Shown here: piece by piece, positions 29,131 through 40,554 of the stretch
How the letters are laid out: every line of letters begins with the position of its first letter
Numbering within the stretch: position 1 is the stretch's first letter
Origin: Streptomyces sp. NBC_01498
GTDB taxonomy: Bacteria > Actinomycetota > Actinomycetes > Streptomycetales > Streptomycetaceae
Length of the DNA stretch: 64,000 nucleotides
Direction: 5' to 3'
Assembly (NCBI RefSeq): GCF_036327775.1
Contig: NZ_CP109598.1
Span: forward strand, 3,038,001 to 3,102,000
Translations under genes and position numbers: made by a program
Notes under the pieces: model-generated
Seen by the model: only the letters and a program-made list of their open reading frames with translations
Database searches by the model: none
Told to the model about the DNA's origin: nothing

Positions 29131-29731
29131 GGGCCATGATCAGGGTCATCGCCTCGTTGCGGGTCGCCGGGTCGCGCAGCTGACCCCGTACCGCCGAGGT
29201 GATCGTCTTGGCACCGGGCTTGCGCACCCCGCGCATGGACATGCACATGTGCTCGCACTCCACGACGACGATCACACCGCGCGGCTCCAGGATCTTCATC
29301 AGCGAATCGGCGATCTGCGTGGTCAGCCGCTCCTGGACCTGCGGTCTGCGGGCGTACACGTCCACCAGCCGCGCCAGCTTGGACAGCCCGGTGATCTTCC
29401 CGTCCGCCGAGGGGATGTACCCGACGTGCGCGGAACCGTGGAACGGCACCAGATGGTGCTCGCAGGAACTCTGCACCTGGATGTCCTTCACCAGGACCAT
29501 CTCGTCGTGGCCGATGTCGAACGTCGTCGTCAGCACGTCCTCGGGCCGCTGCCACAGCCCGGCGAATATCTCCCGGTACGAGCGGGCGACCCGGCCCGGA
29601 GTCTCGCGCAGCCCCTCCCGGTCCGGGTCCTCGCCGACCGCGATCAGCAGTTCCCGTACGGCGTTCTCGGCCCGCTTCTCGTCGAACTCGCCGATCACAC
29701 CCTCGCCGTCCAGCTTCACGGGGTTGGTCAT
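29126..29731 (-). CDS. folE: GTP cyclohydrolase I
   Basis: First enzyme of folate synthesis. The 201-residue protein carries the zinc and GTP motifs: [22 protein letters not shown] (Cys-Glu-His-His), [23 protein letters not shown] and [20 protein letters not shown] (second zinc Cys). ATG 29731 is favoured by a GAGG site; a longer in-frame start at 29767 lies before the family N terminus. It is convergent with the other fol genes and downstream of ftsH on the same strand. Confidence 0.96.
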   Translation of the reverse strand: MTNPVKLDGEGVIGEFDEKRAENAVRELLIAVGEDPDREGLRETPGRVARSYREIFAGLWQRPEDVLTTTFDIGHDEMVLVKDIQVQSSCEHHLVPFHGSAHVGYIPSADGKITGLSKLARLVDVYARRPQVQERLTTQIADSLMKILEPRGVIVVVECEHMCMSMRGVRKPGAKTITSAVRGQLRDPATRNEAMTLIMAR

Positions 29732-29772
29732 CTGGGCCTCGTTCCTCTGCCGTTCCACGCGCGGCAACGGGA

Positions 29773-29813
29773 ATGCCGCGCCCCCTCAGGCTAAGACCTG
29801 TGGGGCGCGGCAT
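29773..29813 (-). terminator. ftsH terminator hairpin
   Basis: A 12-bp perfect stem ATGCCGCGCCCC (29773-29784) with 29802-29813 and a 17-nt loop, 29 bp past the ftsH stop and just upstream of folE. It probably separates the two transcription units. Confidence 0.75.
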
Positions 29814-29841
29814 CCATTCCGGGCCTGGTGAGACGCTTGGA

Positions 29842-31866
29842 TCAGCTCTCCGGACGCTCCTCCGGAACGGCCTCGGTGGCCGAGTCGCCCGTCGTGCCGG
29901 GAAGCGCGCCGTTGGTGCCGGCCGCACCGTTGGTGAGGGCCAGCTCCTTCGGCGAGAGCACCGGCGGACGCGTCGACGGCGTACGCAGCGAGGAGCCGGT
30001 CCACGCCGGGCGGGCCGGGCGGCGCACGATCGTCGAGAAGATCTCGGCGATCTGCTCCTTGTTGAGCGTCTCCTTCTCCAGCAGCGCGAGGACCAGGTTG
30101 TCGAGAACGTCTCGGTTCTCGACCAGGATCTCCCACGCCTCGTTGTGCGCGGCCTCGATCAGCTTCTTGACTTCTTCGTCGACCAGCGCGGCGACCTCTT
30201 CCGAGTAGTCGCGCTGGTGGCCGACCTCACGTCCGACGAACGGCTCGGTGTTGTCGCCACCGAACTTGATCGCGCCGAGCCGCTCGGTCATGCCGTACTG
30301 CGTGACCATGGCCCGCGCCGTCGCCGACGCCTTCTCGATGTCGTTGGCCGCGCCGGTGGTCGGGTCGTGGAAGACCAGTTCCTCCGCCGCGCGCCCGCCC
30401 ATCATGTAGGCCAGCTGGTCGAGCATCTCGTTGCGCGTGGTCGAGTACTTGTCCTCGTCCGGCAGGACCATCGTGTAGCCGAGGGCCCGGCCCCGGGACA
30501 GGATCGTGATCTTGTGCACCGGGTCGGAGTTCGGAGACGCCGCCGCTACCAGGGCGTGGCCGCCCTCGTGGTAGGCGGTGATCTTCTTCTCCTTCTCGGA
30601 CATGATCCGGGTCCGCTTCTGCGGGCCCGCCACGACGCGGTCGATGGCCTCGTCCAGCGAGTGGTTGTCCACGAGCTTCTTGTCGCTGCGCGCGGTGAGG
30701 AGCGCCGCCTCGTTCAGCACGTTCGCCAGGTCGGCGCCGGTGAAGCCGGGCGTACGACGGGCGACGGCACCGAGGTCCACGTCCGGGGCGACCGGCTTGC
30801 CCTTCTGGTGGACCTTGAGGATCGCCAGCCGGCCCTGCATGTCCGGGCGGTCGACCGCGATCTGGCGGTCGAAGCGTCCGGGGCGCAGCAGCGCCGGGTC
30901 GAGGATGTCGGGCCGGTTCGTGGCGGCGATCAGGATGACGCCGCCCTTCACGTCGAAGCCGTCCATCTCGACCAGCAGCTGGTTGAGGGTCTGCTCGCGC
31001 TCGTCGTGGCCACCGCCGAGGCCCGCGCCGCGGTGCCGGCCGACGGCGTCGATCTCGTCGACGAAGACGATCGCCGGGGCGTTCGCCTTGGCCTGCTCGA
31101 AGAGGTCACGCACCCGGGAGGCACCGACACCGACGAACATCTCGACGAAGTCGGAACCGGAGATCGAGTAGAACGGGACGCCCGCCTCACCGGCGACCGC
31201 GCGGGCGAGCAGCGTCTTGCCCGTACCGGGCGGGCCGTAGAGCAGCACACCCTTCGGGATCTTGGCGCCGACCGCCTGGAACTTCGCGGGCTCCTGGAGG
31301 AACTCCTTGATCTCGTGGAGTTCCTCGACGGCCTCGTCCGATCCCGCGACGTCGGCGAACGTCGTCTTGGGGGTGTCCTTGGTGATGAGCTTGGCCTTGG
31401 ACTTCCCGAACTGCATGACCCGGGAGCCGCCGCCCTGCATCTGGTTCATCAGGAAGAGGAAGACCACGACGATGAGGATGAACGGGATCAGGGAGAGCAG
31501 TACGGAGAAGAACGGGCTCTGCTTGGAGGGCGAGATCGTGTAGCCCTGCTTGATGTCGCCGCTCTCGAATTTGCTCTGTAGCTTCTCGGCCAGGCGCGAG
31601 CCCTGGGAACCGATGTAGCTGGCCTGTACCTTGTCTCCGCCCTGGACCTTGGTGCCGTCCTTGAGGTCGATCTTGATGATCTGTTCGTCGCCTGTGGTCA
31701 GCTTGACCTGGTCGACCTGGTTCTTGTCGATCGCCCGGACGACCTCGCCGGTGTCCACCGTCTTGTAGCCGCCGGACGAGCCGACGACCTGCATCAACAC
31801 GACCACGGCGAGGACGGCCAGCACGATCCACATGACCGGCCCACGGAAGTATCGCTTCACGTCCAT
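29842..31866 (-). CDS. ftsH: ATP-dependent zinc metalloprotease FtsH
   Basis: Membrane AAA protease for quality control. The 674-residue protein has two membrane helices (about 10-28 and 118-140), Walker [16 protein letters not shown] near residue 205, Walker [11 protein letters not shown] and [25 protein letters not shown]. The zinc motif HEGGH lies near 430, with [17 protein letters not shown] providing the third ligand region. The C-terminal ~60 residues are a disordered Pro/Thr/Gly tail. It follows hpt in a minus-strand series. Confidence 0.97.
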   Translation of the reverse strand: MDVKRYFRGPVMWIVLAVLAVVVLMQVVGSSGGYKTVDTGEVVRAIDKNQVDQVKLTTGDEQIIKIDLKDGTKVQGGDKVQASYIGSQGSRLAEKLQSKFESGDIKQGYTISPSKQSPFFSVLLSLIPFILIVVVFLFLMNQMQGGGSRVMQFGKSKAKLITKDTPKTTFADVAGSDEAVEELHEIKEFLQEPAKFQAVGAKIPKGVLLYGPPGTGKTLLARAVAGEAGVPFYSISGSDFVEMFVGVGASRVRDLFEQAKANAPAIVFVDEIDAVGRHRGAGLGGGHDEREQTLNQLLVEMDGFDVKGGVILIAATNRPDILDPALLRPGRFDRQIAVDRPDMQGRLAILKVHQKGKPVAPDVDLGAVARRTPGFTGADLANVLNEAALLTARSDKKLVDNHSLDEAIDRVVAGPQKRTRIMSEKEKKITAYHEGGHALVAAASPNSDPVHKITILSRGRALGYTMVLPDEDKYSTTRNEMLDQLAYMMGGRAAEELVFHDPTTGAANDIEKASATARAMVTQYGMTERLGAIKFGGDNTEPFVGREVGHQRDYSEEVAALVDEEVKKLIEAAHNEAWEILVENRDVLDNLVLALLEKETLNKEQIAEIFSTIVRRPARPAWTGSSLRTPSTRPPVLSPKELALTNGAAGTNGALPGTTGDSATEAVPEERPES

Positions 31867-32061
31867 CCATACGGAGCGAGAACGCCCCGTCCCTCCTGCC
31901 CGTAGGTAAATGCCGCTGTGAGAAAAGACTGTTCTTCGGACCGTACCCCAGCATTGTCACCCGCGACCGCACGGGACTGGCGGTAAACCGGTCTTCCCCT
32001 GCTCCAACGGCGGGCGGGGGGCGCGGGTTCCCGTTCCGTTCCGCCGGGCCGGGCCGCCGGC

Positions 32062-32622
32062 TCAGCCGCCGTAGACATGGGGGGCGAGTGTGCCGACGAA
32101 TGGAAGATTGCGGTACTTCTCCGCGTAATCGAGGCCATAGCCGACGACGAACTCATTCGGAATGTCGAAACCGATCCATTTCACATCGATCGCGACCTTT
32201 GCGGCATCCGGCTTACGGAGCAGCGTGCAGACTTCCAGCGAGGCCGGTTCGCGCGAGCCGAGATTCGACAGCAGCCACGAGAGCGTGAGGCCCGAGTCGA
32301 TGATGTCCTCGACGATCACGACGTGTCTGCCCTTGATGTCGGTGTCCAGGTCCTTGAGGATCCTGACCACACCGGACGACTGGGTCCCGGCCCCGTACGA
32401 GGACACGGCCATCCAGTCCATCGTCACGGGCGTGGACAGCGCGCGCGCCAGGTCCGCCATCACCATCACGGCGCCCTTGAGGACGCCGACGAGAAGGACG
32501 TCCCTGCCCGCGTACTCCGCGTCGATCTTCGCGGCCAGTTCGACCAGCTTGGCGTCGATTTCTTCCTTGGTGATGAGCACCGACTTGAGGTCGGCGCCCA
32601 TGTCCTTGTGGTCCACCCGCAT
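32062..32622 (-). CDS. hpt: Hypoxanthine phosphoribosyltransferase
   Basis: Purine salvage enzyme of 186 residues with the PRPP-binding loop [18 protein letters not shown] and the N-terminal [53 protein letters not shown] is the usual HPRT C terminus. The ATG at 32622 is chosen by similarity to Streptomyces homologues (MRVD.KDMGADL); a nearer ATG (MGADL) has an AAGGAC site and is possible. It lies between tilS and ftsH. Confidence 0.95.
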   Translation of the reverse strand: MRVDHKDMGADLKSVLITKEEIDAKLVELAAKIDAEYAGRDVLLVGVLKGAVMVMADLARALSTPVTMDWMAVSSYGAGTQSSGVVRILKDLDTDIKGRHVVIVEDIIDSGLTLSWLLSNLGSREPASLEVCTLLRKPDAAKVAIDVKWIGFDIPNEFVVGYGLDYAEKYRNLPFVGTLAPHVYGG

Positions 32623-32690
32623 CACTTTCGTTGTCGGCCAGGAGGCCGGAACTCGCCGCCCGGGAGACACAGCCGTCGTGCGTCAGCGCT

Positions 32691-33830
32691 TCAGCCCTGC
32701 CGAATGACCAGTCTGCCACCCTGCCGCTGGGCCTCGACGCGGCCCGGCAGGTTGATGGCTCCCTGGCCTCTCCAGCCCGTGATCAGGCGGTCGACCTCCT
32801 CGATGTGCCGGGCGAAGAGCGACCCGGCGGGCGCCCCGGCGACAACGGCGGCCCGTCGCAGCACACGGCGCCGGACGGCGGGCGGCAGAGCGGACAGCTT
32901 GGCGCATTCCAGTTGCCCCGCGTCGTCCCGTACGGCCGACTCGGCGTCGGCGGCCCAGGCGTCGAGTGCGTCGGCGTCGTCACGGGAGAGCTGGGCCGTA
33001 CGGGCCAGGGCCTCGACCACGCCCTTGCCGAGCGCCTTCTCCAGCGCGGGCAGCCCCTCGTGGCGCAGTCGCGAACGGGTGTACGCCGGGTCGGCGTTGT
33101 GCGGGTCGTCCCAGACCGGGATCGCCTGGACGAGGCACGCCTTGCGGGCGGTCTGCCGGTCGAGCTGGAGGAAGGGGCGGCGGTAGCGCCCGGTGGCGCC
33201 GGAGACGGGGGCCATCCCGGAGAGCGAGCGGATGCCGGAGCCGCGCGCCAGACCGAGCAGAACGGTCTCGGCCTGGTCGTCGCGGGTGTGGCCGAGCAGG
33301 ACGGCGGCGGCGCCGTGCCGCTCGGCGGCGGCGTCCAGGGCTGCGTACCGCGCGTCGCGGGCGGCGGCCTCGGGCCCTCCGTCACGGCCGACGGTCACGG
33401 CGACGGACTCGACGGGGTCGAGCCGCATGGCGGCGAGCCGGGTGACGACTTCGGCGGCGCGGAGGTCGGAGCCGGGCTGGAGGCCGTGGTCGACGGTGAC
33501 GGCGCCCGCGCGGACGGAGAGTTTGCGGGCCTCGAAGGCGAGGGCGGAGGCGAGCGCCATGGAGTCGGCGCCTCCGGAGCAGGCGACGAGCACCAGCGGC
33601 CGGCCGTCGTCGATGGGGGGACGGGAGCTCTCGGCGCCGGAGACCGCGAGGTCGGGACGCGCGCTGTCGGCCTGTCCGGCGTCGGGCCGTTCGATGTCGG
33701 GCCGTTCGATGTCGGGGCTCGCGACGCCGGGACGTACGCGGAGGGCCTGTTGGGTGTGCTCGGTGATGATGTCGTGGAGTACGCGGCGGACCGCCAGGCG
33801 TATCGCCGCGACCGCAGGATGGGGACCCAT
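32691..33830 (-). CDS. tilS: tRNA(Ile)-lysidine synthetase
   Basis: PP-loop ATPase converting C34 of tRNA-Ile(CAU) to lysidine; essential. It has 379 residues with SGGADS in [19 protein letters not shown] near residue 85, [22 protein letters not shown] and [13 protein letters not shown]. An insertion of about 40 residues before the PP-loop contains the repeat [12 protein letters not shown] encoded by a 15-bp tandem repeat (about 33682-33718). The C-terminal tRNA-binding domain looks short, as in actinobacteria. Confidence 0.94.
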   Translation of the reverse strand: MGPHPAVAAIRLAVRRVLHDIITEHTQQALRVRPGVASPDIERPDIERPDAGQADSARPDLAVSGAESSRPPIDDGRPLVLVACSGGADSMALASALAFEARKLSVRAGAVTVDHGLQPGSDLRAAEVVTRLAAMRLDPVESVAVTVGRDGGPEAAARDARYAALDAAAERHGAAAVLLGHTRDDQAETVLLGLARGSGIRSLSGMAPVSGATGRYRRPFLQLDRQTARKACLVQAIPVWDDPHNADPAYTRSRLRHEGLPALEKALGKGVVEALARTAQLSRDDADALDAWAADAESAVRDDAGQLECAKLSALPPAVRRRVLRRAAVVAGAPAGSLFARHIEEVDRLITGWRGQGAINLPGRVEAQRQGGRLVIRQG

Positions 33831-34096
33831 GTCCGGTGCCCTTCGTGATGTGTTCGGGGGGGGGTGCCTCGGTCGGAGTAGGGACGGGGCTCAGTCACAC
33901 AGAGTGCGTCGATGGTGACAGAGCCGAGCCGTTCCCCGAGCATTGCACGCCTGCCCACCGCCCACGGTCCCTCGGATGGGTGATGCTGTCCCATTCCGGT
34001 GGACACCTGAAGACGTCGGCGCCGGGCAACGGGGCCGCGTCGTCTCCTCCTTGGGAGGCTCGTCGGCCCCGTGCCGCCGCGGGTCCCGCGCCCTGA

Positions 34097-35227
34097 CTAG
34101 GAGTCGGCCTTGCGGTGCACCCGTGCGATCCAGTCCGCCGGCTTGGCGATTTCCGCCTTCGTGGGAAGGGTGTTGGGGGATGTCCAGACGCGGTTGAAGC
34201 CGTCGATGCCGACCTCGTCCACCACGGCCCGTACGAAACGCTCCCCGTCCCGGTACTGCCGCAGCTTCGCGTCCAGACCCAGCAGCCTCCGCAGCGCCTG
34301 GTCGAGGCGGCTGGCGCCCTTGGCCCGGCGCTGCTGGAACTTCTCACGGATCTCGGCCACCGAGGGGACGACCTGCGGTCCGACCCCGTCCATCACATAG
34401 TCGGCGTGGCCTTCGAGCAGCGACATGACGGCGGTCAGCCGGCCCAGGATCTCCTTCTGGCCGGGGGTCTGCACCAGCTCGACCAGGCTCCGGCCGTCCT
34501 CGCTCTCCTCGCCCTCGGGGCGGCTGCCGGTGAGCGACTGGGCCGCCTCCCGGAGGCGTTCCACCACGGTCGAGGGGTCGACGTCGGTCTCCTGGAGGAA
34601 TGACTGGATCTCGCCCTCCAGGTGGTCGCGCAGCCACGGCACCCCGGTGAACTGGGTGCGGTGGGTCTCCTCGTGGAGACAGACCCAGAGCCTGAAGTCG
34701 TGCGGGTCGACCTCCAGTTCGCGCTCGACGTGCACGATGTTCGGCGCGACCAGCAGCAGTCGGCCACCGCCGCCGTCGCTCGACGGGAGGTCGCGGCTCG
34801 GCGGGGCGAACGTCTCGTACTGGCCGAGAACGCGCGAGGACAGGAACGACAGCAGCATGCCCAGCTCGACGCCGGTCACCTTGCCGCCCACGGCGCCGAG
34901 GACGGCGCCGCCCGCCGAGTTGGACCGGCGGTCCTGCATCTTTTCGAGGAGTGGCTTCATCAGCTCGCGGAAGCCCGCGACGTTCGCCTTGACCCAGCCG
35001 GCCCGGTCCACGACCAGGACCGGGGTGTCCGGTGGCTCGTGGCCTTCCGGGATCATCCGGGTGAAGGCGCGCACGTGCTGCTCGGCCGCCTTGGCGTGCC
35101 GCCGCAGCTCGGCGACGATCTCGCGGGCCTCGTCCCGGCTCACTTCCGGTCCCGGCCGCGCGAGACGGGTCGCGGTCGCCACCGCGAGATTCCAGTCCAC
35201 CATCTCGGCCCCACCGATGCTCGTCAT
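34097..35227 (-). CDS. Zinc-dependent metalloprotease, F420-associated family (DUF2342)
   Basis: A 376-residue protein of the family described as coenzyme-F420-biosynthesis-associated hydrolase. The HExxH zinc motif is in LWVCLHEETHRTQFTGVPWLRDHLEGEI, and the glutamate-rich AVMSLLEGHADYVMDGVG probably supplies a further ligand. The N-terminal region begins MVDWNLAVATATRLARPGPEVSRDEA. The physiological substrate is unknown. It sits between dacB and tilS on the same strand. Confidence 0.9.
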   Translation of the reverse strand: MTSIGGAEMVDWNLAVATATRLARPGPEVSRDEAREIVAELRRHAKAAEQHVRAFTRMIPEGHEPPDTPVLVVDRAGWVKANVAGFRELMKPLLEKMQDRRSNSAGGAVLGAVGGKVTGVELGMLLSFLSSRVLGQYETFAPPSRDLPSSDGGGGRLLLVAPNIVHVERELEVDPHDFRLWVCLHEETHRTQFTGVPWLRDHLEGEIQSFLQETDVDPSTVVERLREAAQSLTGSRPEGEESEDGRSLVELVQTPGQKEILGRLTAVMSLLEGHADYVMDGVGPQVVPSVAEIREKFQQRRAKGASRLDQALRRLLGLDAKLRQYRDGERFVRAVVDEVGIDGFNRVWTSPNTLPTKAEIAKPADWIARVHRKADS

Positions 35228-35346
35228 GTGTCAACCGTACGTGCTCGGGCCTGAAGGCGGTGAGGTGTGGGACGGGGCGTCCCGGGTCGGGGCGGCCCGC
35301 CGCCGGTGGCCGCGGCGGCCCGTGGCCGCGCGGGGACGGGGGACGG

Positions 35347-36918
35347 TCAGGAGACGAGTTCCGCCGAGAGGTGGTCGAGCGCGCGTTGGGCCGTATCGGG
35401 GGTCGGGGCCTTCTCCGCCAGGAAGGCGAAGGCGAGGAGCCGTCCGCCGGGGCCGACGACCGTGCCCGCGAGTGAGTTCACGCCGGTCAGGGTGCCTGTC
35501 TTGGCGCGGATCAGACCGCTGCCGGTGGTCGCGTCGGCGTCGGTGAAGCGGCCCTGGAGGGTGCCGCTGAATCCCGCCACCGGCAGGCCGGTGAGGACGG
35601 GTCGCAGCTCGGGCCGGTCCGGGTGGGCCGCGCGGGCGAGCAGCGCCGTGAGGAGGTGGGTGGTGATCCGGTCGTGGCGGTTGAGTCCGCTGCCGTCGCG
35701 CAGGAGCGAGCCGGCGACGGGGAGCTTCTGCTCCGTCAGCTCCGCCTGGACGGCCTGCTGGGCGCCCGCGAAGCTCGCGGGTCTGCCCCGTTCGATCGCG
35801 GTCTGCCGCACCAGCGACTCGGCGATGTCGTTGTCGCTGTTCGTCAGCATCCGCTCGACCAGGGCGGAGACGGGACGGGAGTACGTCACGGCCAGCCGGT
35901 CGGCGTTCTGCGGCGCGGTGCCCTTGGCCGGGGTCCTGGAGACGGTGAGGCCGCGTTCGCGCAGCTGGGCGGCGAAGACGTCGGCGGCGTCGCCCGCCGG
36001 GTCGCCGCTGCGTGGTGCCGGGCCGCCGAAGGAGTCGGCGGCGGAGTCGTCCAGGCGCCCCTGGCCGGCCATCAGGGCGGTGACGGGGGCGATGTTGTCG
36101 TTGGGGCCGATCGGGTGCTCGCGCGCCCCGGAGTAGAGGGAGACGTCGAAGCGGAGGGTGACCCGGTGCACGCCCCGGTCGCGCAGGGCGCGGGCGGTGT
36201 CCCTGGCGAGGGTGCCCAGGCGGTCGCGGTCGAGGGTGGCGTCGCCGCCGCCGACGAGGGTGATCACGGTCGGGGCCTCGGCGCCCGGCTTCGGGTCGGG
36301 GGCCGTACCTCTGTCGCCCTTGGGGGCCGTGGGGTTCTTGGGTGCGGTCCCGTCACCGCTCCCGCCGTCGCCCTCGTCGGTCTTGCTCCCGTCGATCTTG
36401 TCGCTCTTGTGCTTGTCGTCGGTGGTGCCCTTGGCGGTGACCACGGTCGTCGGGATGCGGTGGTCGGGGCCGAGCGCGGAGAGCGCGGCGACCGCCGTGG
36501 CGATCTTGATGGTGGAGGCCGGGGTCATCGGCCGGTCGGCACGCTCCCCGAACAGCTGCTTGCCCGTGGCGACATCGACCACCGACGCCGCCGGGGCCGG
36601 CCCCAGGTCCGGGGAGTCCAGCAGCGGCCCGAGGCTCTTCCGGAGGTCGGCCGGGAGCCCGGCGCTCGCCGACAGGGACTCGGCAGGCGCGCCCAGTTCC
36701 TTCAGCACACCGGCGGCGCTGGGCGCGGGCGCCGGGGTGCGCGGGCGCCCGGCCCCGTGAGGTGCGCCACCTGTCCGTCCCTGGGCGGCGGCCCAGTCCC
36801 GCTCGGCCTTACGCTGGCCGGAGTCCCAGGGGCCGGCCAGGGCCACCGCCCCGGCCGCCAGCACCAGGCCGAGCACGGCGGAACCCGCCGTGAGCTGCCA
36901 CACTTTCGGCTCAAGCAC
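35347..36918 (-). CDS. dacB: D-alanyl-D-alanine carboxypeptidase/endopeptidase (PBP4, family S13)
   Basis: Low-molecular-mass penicillin-binding protein that trims peptidoglycan peptides. The 523-residue protein has an N-terminal membrane anchor/signal (about 8-28), then STIK at 135-138, SDN at 361-363 and KTG at 473-475. A disordered Lys/Asp/Gly/Pro insertion (roughly 175-225) lies between the first two motifs. GTG 36918 (V-LEPKVWQ) follows GAAAGGGG. It is divergent from ppa. Confidence 0.95.
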   Translation of the reverse strand: MLEPKVWQLTAGSAVLGLVLAAGAVALAGPWDSGQRKAERDWAAAQGRTGGAPHGAGRPRTPAPAPSAAGVLKELGAPAESLSASAGLPADLRKSLGPLLDSPDLGPAPAASVVDVATGKQLFGERADRPMTPASTIKIATAVAALSALGPDHRIPTTVVTAKGTTDDKHKSDKIDGSKTDEGDGGSGDGTAPKNPTAPKGDRGTAPDPKPGAEAPTVITLVGGGDATLDRDRLGTLARDTARALRDRGVHRVTLRFDVSLYSGAREHPIGPNDNIAPVTALMAGQGRLDDSAADSFGGPAPRSGDPAGDAADVFAAQLRERGLTVSRTPAKGTAPQNADRLAVTYSRPVSALVERMLTNSDNDIAESLVRQTAIERGRPASFAGAQQAVQAELTEQKLPVAGSLLRDGSGLNRHDRITTHLLTALLARAAHPDRPELRPVLTGLPVAGFSGTLQGRFTDADATTGSGLIRAKTGTLTGVNSLAGTVVGPGGRLLAFAFLAEKAPTPDTAQRALDHLSAELVS

Positions 36919-37109
36919 GCTTGACCAGCCCCTTTCGCGATCACACAGCTGCGTGGGGGACACTTAATCACCGCGCGTCCCGACGAGCACGGTGCCCCGG
37001 CCAGCGATGGCCGATCCTGCGCGGCCCCGGGGTCGGCCCCGGTGACGTGCGGCAGGTACCACCGACAGCAGCATCACCGACATCTGTGTTGATCATGGAG
37101 GAGCCACCC

Positions 37110-37604
37110 GTGGAGTTCGACGTCACCATCGAGATCCCTAAGGGTTCGCGAAACAAGTACGAGGTGGACCACGAGACCGGCCGGATCCGCCTTGACCGTC
37201 GTCTCTTCACCTCGACCAGCTACCCGGCCGACTACGGCTTCGTGGAGAACACGCTCGGCGAGGACGGCGACCCGCTGGACGCGCTGGTCATCCTGGACGA
37301 GCCGACGTTCCCCGGCTGCCTCATCAAGTGCCGCGCGATCGGCATGTTCCGGATGACGGACGAGGCCGGTGGCGACGACAAGCTGCTGTGCGTCCCCGCC
37401 TCGGACCCGCGCGTGGAGCACCTGCGGGACATCCACCACGTCTCGGAGTTCGACCGTCTGGAGATCCAGCACTTCTTCGAGGTCTACAAGGACCTGGAGC
37501 CCGGCAAGTCGGTCGAGGGCGCGGACTGGGTGGGCCGCGCCGAGGCGGAGGCCGAGATCGAGGCGTCGTACAAGCGCCTGGAGGCGCAGGGCGGCGCGCA
37601 CTGA
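37110..37604 (+). CDS. ppa: Inorganic pyrophosphatase
   Basis: Family I soluble pyrophosphatase of 164 residues: [53 protein letters not shown] (signature D-G-D-P-L-D), and [26 protein letters not shown] start preceded by GGAGGAG. Followed by a strong hairpin. Confidence 0.97.
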   Translation: MEFDVTIEIPKGSRNKYEVDHETGRIRLDRRLFTSTSYPADYGFVENTLGEDGDPLDALVILDEPTFPGCLIKCRAIGMFRMTDEAGGDDKLLCVPASDPRVEHLRDIHHVSEFDRLEIQHFFEVYKDLEPGKSVEGADWVGRAEAEAEIEASYKRLEAQGGAH

Positions 37605-37657
37605 GCGCGGATCACAGGGATTGCGGCCGACCGTCCCCGCGGGGCGGCCGGCAAGGA

Positions 37658-37702
37658 CGAGCGGCGGACGGCGGCACCGGAGGGTGCGCCGTCCGCCGCT
37701 CG
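37658..37702 (+). terminator. ppa terminator hairpin
   Basis: Perfect 16-bp stem (37658-37673 with 37687-37702, 13-nt loop) 53 bp beyond the ppa stop. Confidence 0.8.
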
Positions 37703-37827
37703 CGTGTGCCCACGTCAGGGGCCGTGGCAGGGATGGCCATACTGAACCGGATGTCCGTGCGAACGTTGCCGGAGCGGCACGTACGACAGTGGGCGGACAC
37801 CTACGACAGTGAGCGAGGACGAGCACA

Positions 37828-39495
37828 GTGGTGGCCGAGCGGGACGAGGCGCAGGACCGTAAGCCTTTGTCCGACGAGGCGCACAGCGCCTTCAGCGCGC
37901 CGTCCGGGACGGACCGGGTGTCCGTGCGCGAGGACGACAGCCCCACCTCGGAATTCGCCGTCCCGCGCGGGCTGAGCGCGGAGAGCACCCAGGAGACCGA
38001 CCGGTCGGCGTTCGACCCGCCGCAGACCTACCGGGCACGGCGGTCGCCCCCGGCGTTCACGCCCGCGGAGGGTGTGCCCGTCGTCCGGCTGACGAAGGAC
38101 GCGCCCTGGCAGGACCGGATGCGCACGCTGCTGCGGATGCCGGTCGGGGACCGGCCGGTGGCGGAGATCGTGCAGCGGCACGACGACGGCGGGCCCGCCG
38201 TGCCACGCGTGCTCGACCTGACGCTGCGTATCGGGGAGCTGCTGCTGGCGGGCGGCGAGGGCGCCGAGGACGTCGAGGCGGCGATGTTCGCGGTGAGCCG
38301 CGCGTACGGCCTCGACCGCTGCGAGCCGAACGTCACCTTCACGCTGCTGTCGATCTCGTACCAGCCCTCGCTGGTGGACGACCCGGTGTCGGCCAGCCGT
38401 ACGGTACGCAGGCGGGGCACCGACTACACGCGTCTGGCGGCCGTCTACACGCTGGTCGACGACATCACCACCGAGAACACGGACATCACGCTGGAGGAGG
38501 CGTACCGGCGGCTGGCGGAGATCCGGCGGAACCGGCACCCCTACCCCGGCTGGGTGCTGACCCTGGCGAGCGGGGTGCTGGCCGGGTCGGCGTCGGTGCT
38601 GGTCGGCGGTGACGCGGTGGTGTTCGTCGCGGCGACGCTCGGCGCGATGCTGGGCGACCGGCTGGCGTGGCTGTGCGCGGGGCGCGGGCTGCCGGAGTTC
38701 TACCAGTTCGTCGCCGCCGCGATGCCCCCGGCGCTGATCGGGGTGGCGCTGACACTGGCCGGGTCGGCGCTGCACTGGGAGGGCCGGCCTTCCGCCGTGA
38801 TCACCGGTGGGCTGTTCGCGCTGCTGCCGGGGCGGGCCCTGGTGGCGGGTGTGCAGGACGGGCTGACCGGCTACTACATCACCGCCGCCGCACGGCTCCT
38901 CGAAGTCATGTACTTCTTCATCGCGATCGTGACGGGTGTGCTGATCGCGCTGTATCTGGGGGTCCAGCTGGACGCCCAGCTCGACCCGGACGCGGCGCTC
39001 CAGGCCGGTGAGGGACGGCCGTTGCTCCAGATCGGCGCGGCGGTGGTGCTGAGCGCGACCTTCGCGGTCCTGCTCCAGCAGGAACGTTCCACCGTGCTGA
39101 TCGTCTCGCTGAACGGGGGCGTGGCCTGGACCGTCTACGGGGCGATGCATGTCACGGGCGGCATCTCGTCGGTGGCGGCGACGGCGGTGGCCGCCGGTGT
39201 GGTGGGGCTTTTCGGGCAGTTGCTGTCCCGCTACCGGTTCGCCTCGGCCCTGCCGTACGTCACGGCCGCGATCGGCCCGCTGCTGCCCGGTTCGGCGACG
39301 TACTTCGGTCTGCTCGGGCTGGCGCAGAACCATGTGGACGCCGGGCTGGCGTCGCTCTCGAAGGCCGCCGCGCTGGCCCTGGCGATCGCCATCGGGGTGA
39401 ACTTCGGGGGCGAGATATCCCGGCTGTTCCTGAAGGTGCCGGGCCAGGGCCGGGGGTCGAGCCGCCGCGCGGCCAAGCGGACACGCGGCTTCTGA
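37828..39495 (+). CDS. Threonine/serine exporter family protein (ThrE-like)
   Basis: A 555-residue membrane protein fusing the DUF1212-like N-terminal half (VLDLTLRIGELLLAGGEGAEDVEAAMFAVSRAYGLDRCEPNVTFTLLSISY) with about ten membrane helices from residue 235 on (YPGWVLTLASGVLAGSASVLVGGD..., ATYFGLLGLAQNHVDAGLASLSKAAALALAIAIGVNFGGEI). The family includes C. glutamicum ThrE. The first ~90 residues are a charged disordered cytoplasmic extension. The start may be GTG 37828 or 37831. Confidence 0.9.
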   Translation: MVAERDEAQDRKPLSDEAHSAFSAPSGTDRVSVREDDSPTSEFAVPRGLSAESTQETDRSAFDPPQTYRARRSPPAFTPAEGVPVVRLTKDAPWQDRMRTLLRMPVGDRPVAEIVQRHDDGGPAVPRVLDLTLRIGELLLAGGEGAEDVEAAMFAVSRAYGLDRCEPNVTFTLLSISYQPSLVDDPVSASRTVRRRGTDYTRLAAVYTLVDDITTENTDITLEEAYRRLAEIRRNRHPYPGWVLTLASGVLAGSASVLVGGDAVVFVAATLGAMLGDRLAWLCAGRGLPEFYQFVAAAMPPALIGVALTLAGSALHWEGRPSAVITGGLFALLPGRALVAGVQDGLTGYYITAAARLLEVMYFFIAIVTGVLIALYLGVQLDAQLDPDAALQAGEGRPLLQIGAAVVLSATFAVLLQQERSTVLIVSLNGGVAWTVYGAMHVTGGISSVAATAVAAGVVGLFGQLLSRYRFASALPYVTAAIGPLLPGSATYFGLLGLAQNHVDAGLASLSKAAALALAIAIGVNFGGEISRLFLKVPGQGRGSSRRAAKRTRGF

Positions 39496-39530
39496 CCGGG
39501 TCCGGCGAGGCGCGGGCCCGGCTCCGGTGA

Positions 39531-39547
39531 GCCGTGGGTGCCACGGC
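39531..39547. terminator. Small hairpin between convergent thrE-like and dedA genes
   Basis: GCCGTGG-GTG-CCACGGC, a 7-bp stem in the 87-bp convergent gap. Confidence 0.5.
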
Positions 39548-39582
39548 CGCCCGGAGCACCGGGAGAGGACGGGCCGTACGCC

Positions 39583-40554
39583 TCAGCGGCGGGCGTGGCG
39601 TCCGCGCGGCGGACCCTCCGGGTCGTCCGGGTCGTTCGATGTGCCGAAGGCGTCCCACTCGCCGGGCGCGCCGTACGCGGGCGGAGCCCCGTGGGGGTCC
39701 CGGCCGCCCGGGGCGCCGTACGCCTGGGGACTGCCGAGCGCCTGGGTGTCGCCGTACGGGTCGCGGTCGGCGGGCGGCGGCGCGTACGGCCGGGGCGCGC
39801 CGTACGGGTCGCGGGTGACGCGCAGCTGCTGGGTCTCGAAGTCGCGCGGCGCCTGGGGGTGCCCGGGGCCGGCGGGCGGCAGGTGCCCCTCGGGCCGCGC
39901 GGGGGCGGCGGGCTCGCCCGTGGCGGCGGCCTTCTTCGAGTGGGAACGCGCCCTCATGAACTCGATCACGATCGGCAGCACCGAGAGCAGCACGATCAGG
40001 ATCAGGATCATCTCGATGTTCTTGTGCACGAACTCGATCTTGCCGAGCGCGGCGCCGAGCAGGGTGACGCCCGCGCCCCAGAGAACGCCGCCGATGATGT
40101 TGAACGTGACGAACGAGCGGTAGTTCATCCGGCTGACGCCCGCGATGATCGGTGTGAACGTCCGCACGATGGGCACGAAGCGCGCCAGCACCAGCGACTT
40201 GGGGCCGTACTTCTCGAAGAAGTCGTGCGCCTTCTCGACGTTCTCCTGCTTGAAGAACTTGGAGTCGGGGCGCTTGAAGAGCGACGGTCCGACCTTGCGG
40301 CCGAAGAGATAACCGACCTGGTCGCCGATGATCGCCGCGAGGACGATCAGTGTGCAGACGAGCCACAGCGGCCGGTCGAGCGTGCCGGCCGTCACCAGCA
40401 GGCCGGTGGTGAAGAGCAGCGAGTCGCCCGGCAGGAAGAAGCCGATGAGCAGGCCGGATTCGGCGAACACGATGACCAGGACACCGATCAGCCCGAAGGT
40501 CCCGATCAGATAGTCGGGGTCGAGCCAGCTCGGTCCGAGCGCAAGGGTTGTCAC
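39583..40554 (-). CDS. DedA-family membrane protein
   Basis: A 323-residue SNARE-associated/DedA protein with about six membrane segments in the first 200 residues, FAESGLLIGFFLPGDSLLFTTGLL and GRFVP-like LARFVPIVRTFTPIIAGVSRMNYRSF motifs. DedA proteins act in lipid recycling and proton-linked membrane homeostasis. The last ~110 residues form a Pro/Gly/Tyr-rich disordered tail with repeated DPYGAP/AYGAPG units. GTG start with a GGAG site. Confidence 0.92.
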   Translation of the reverse strand: MTTLALGPSWLDPDYLIGTFGLIGVLVIVFAESGLLIGFFLPGDSLLFTTGLLVTAGTLDRPLWLVCTLIVLAAIIGDQVGYLFGRKVGPSLFKRPDSKFFKQENVEKAHDFFEKYGPKSLVLARFVPIVRTFTPIIAGVSRMNYRSFVTFNIIGGVLWGAGVTLLGAALGKIEFVHKNIEMILILIVLLSVLPIVIEFMRARSHSKKAAATGEPAAPARPEGHLPPAGPGHPQAPRDFETQQLRVTRDPYGAPRPYAPPPADRDPYGDTQALGSPQAYGAPGGRDPHGAPPAYGAPGEWDAFGTSNDPDDPEGPPRGRHARR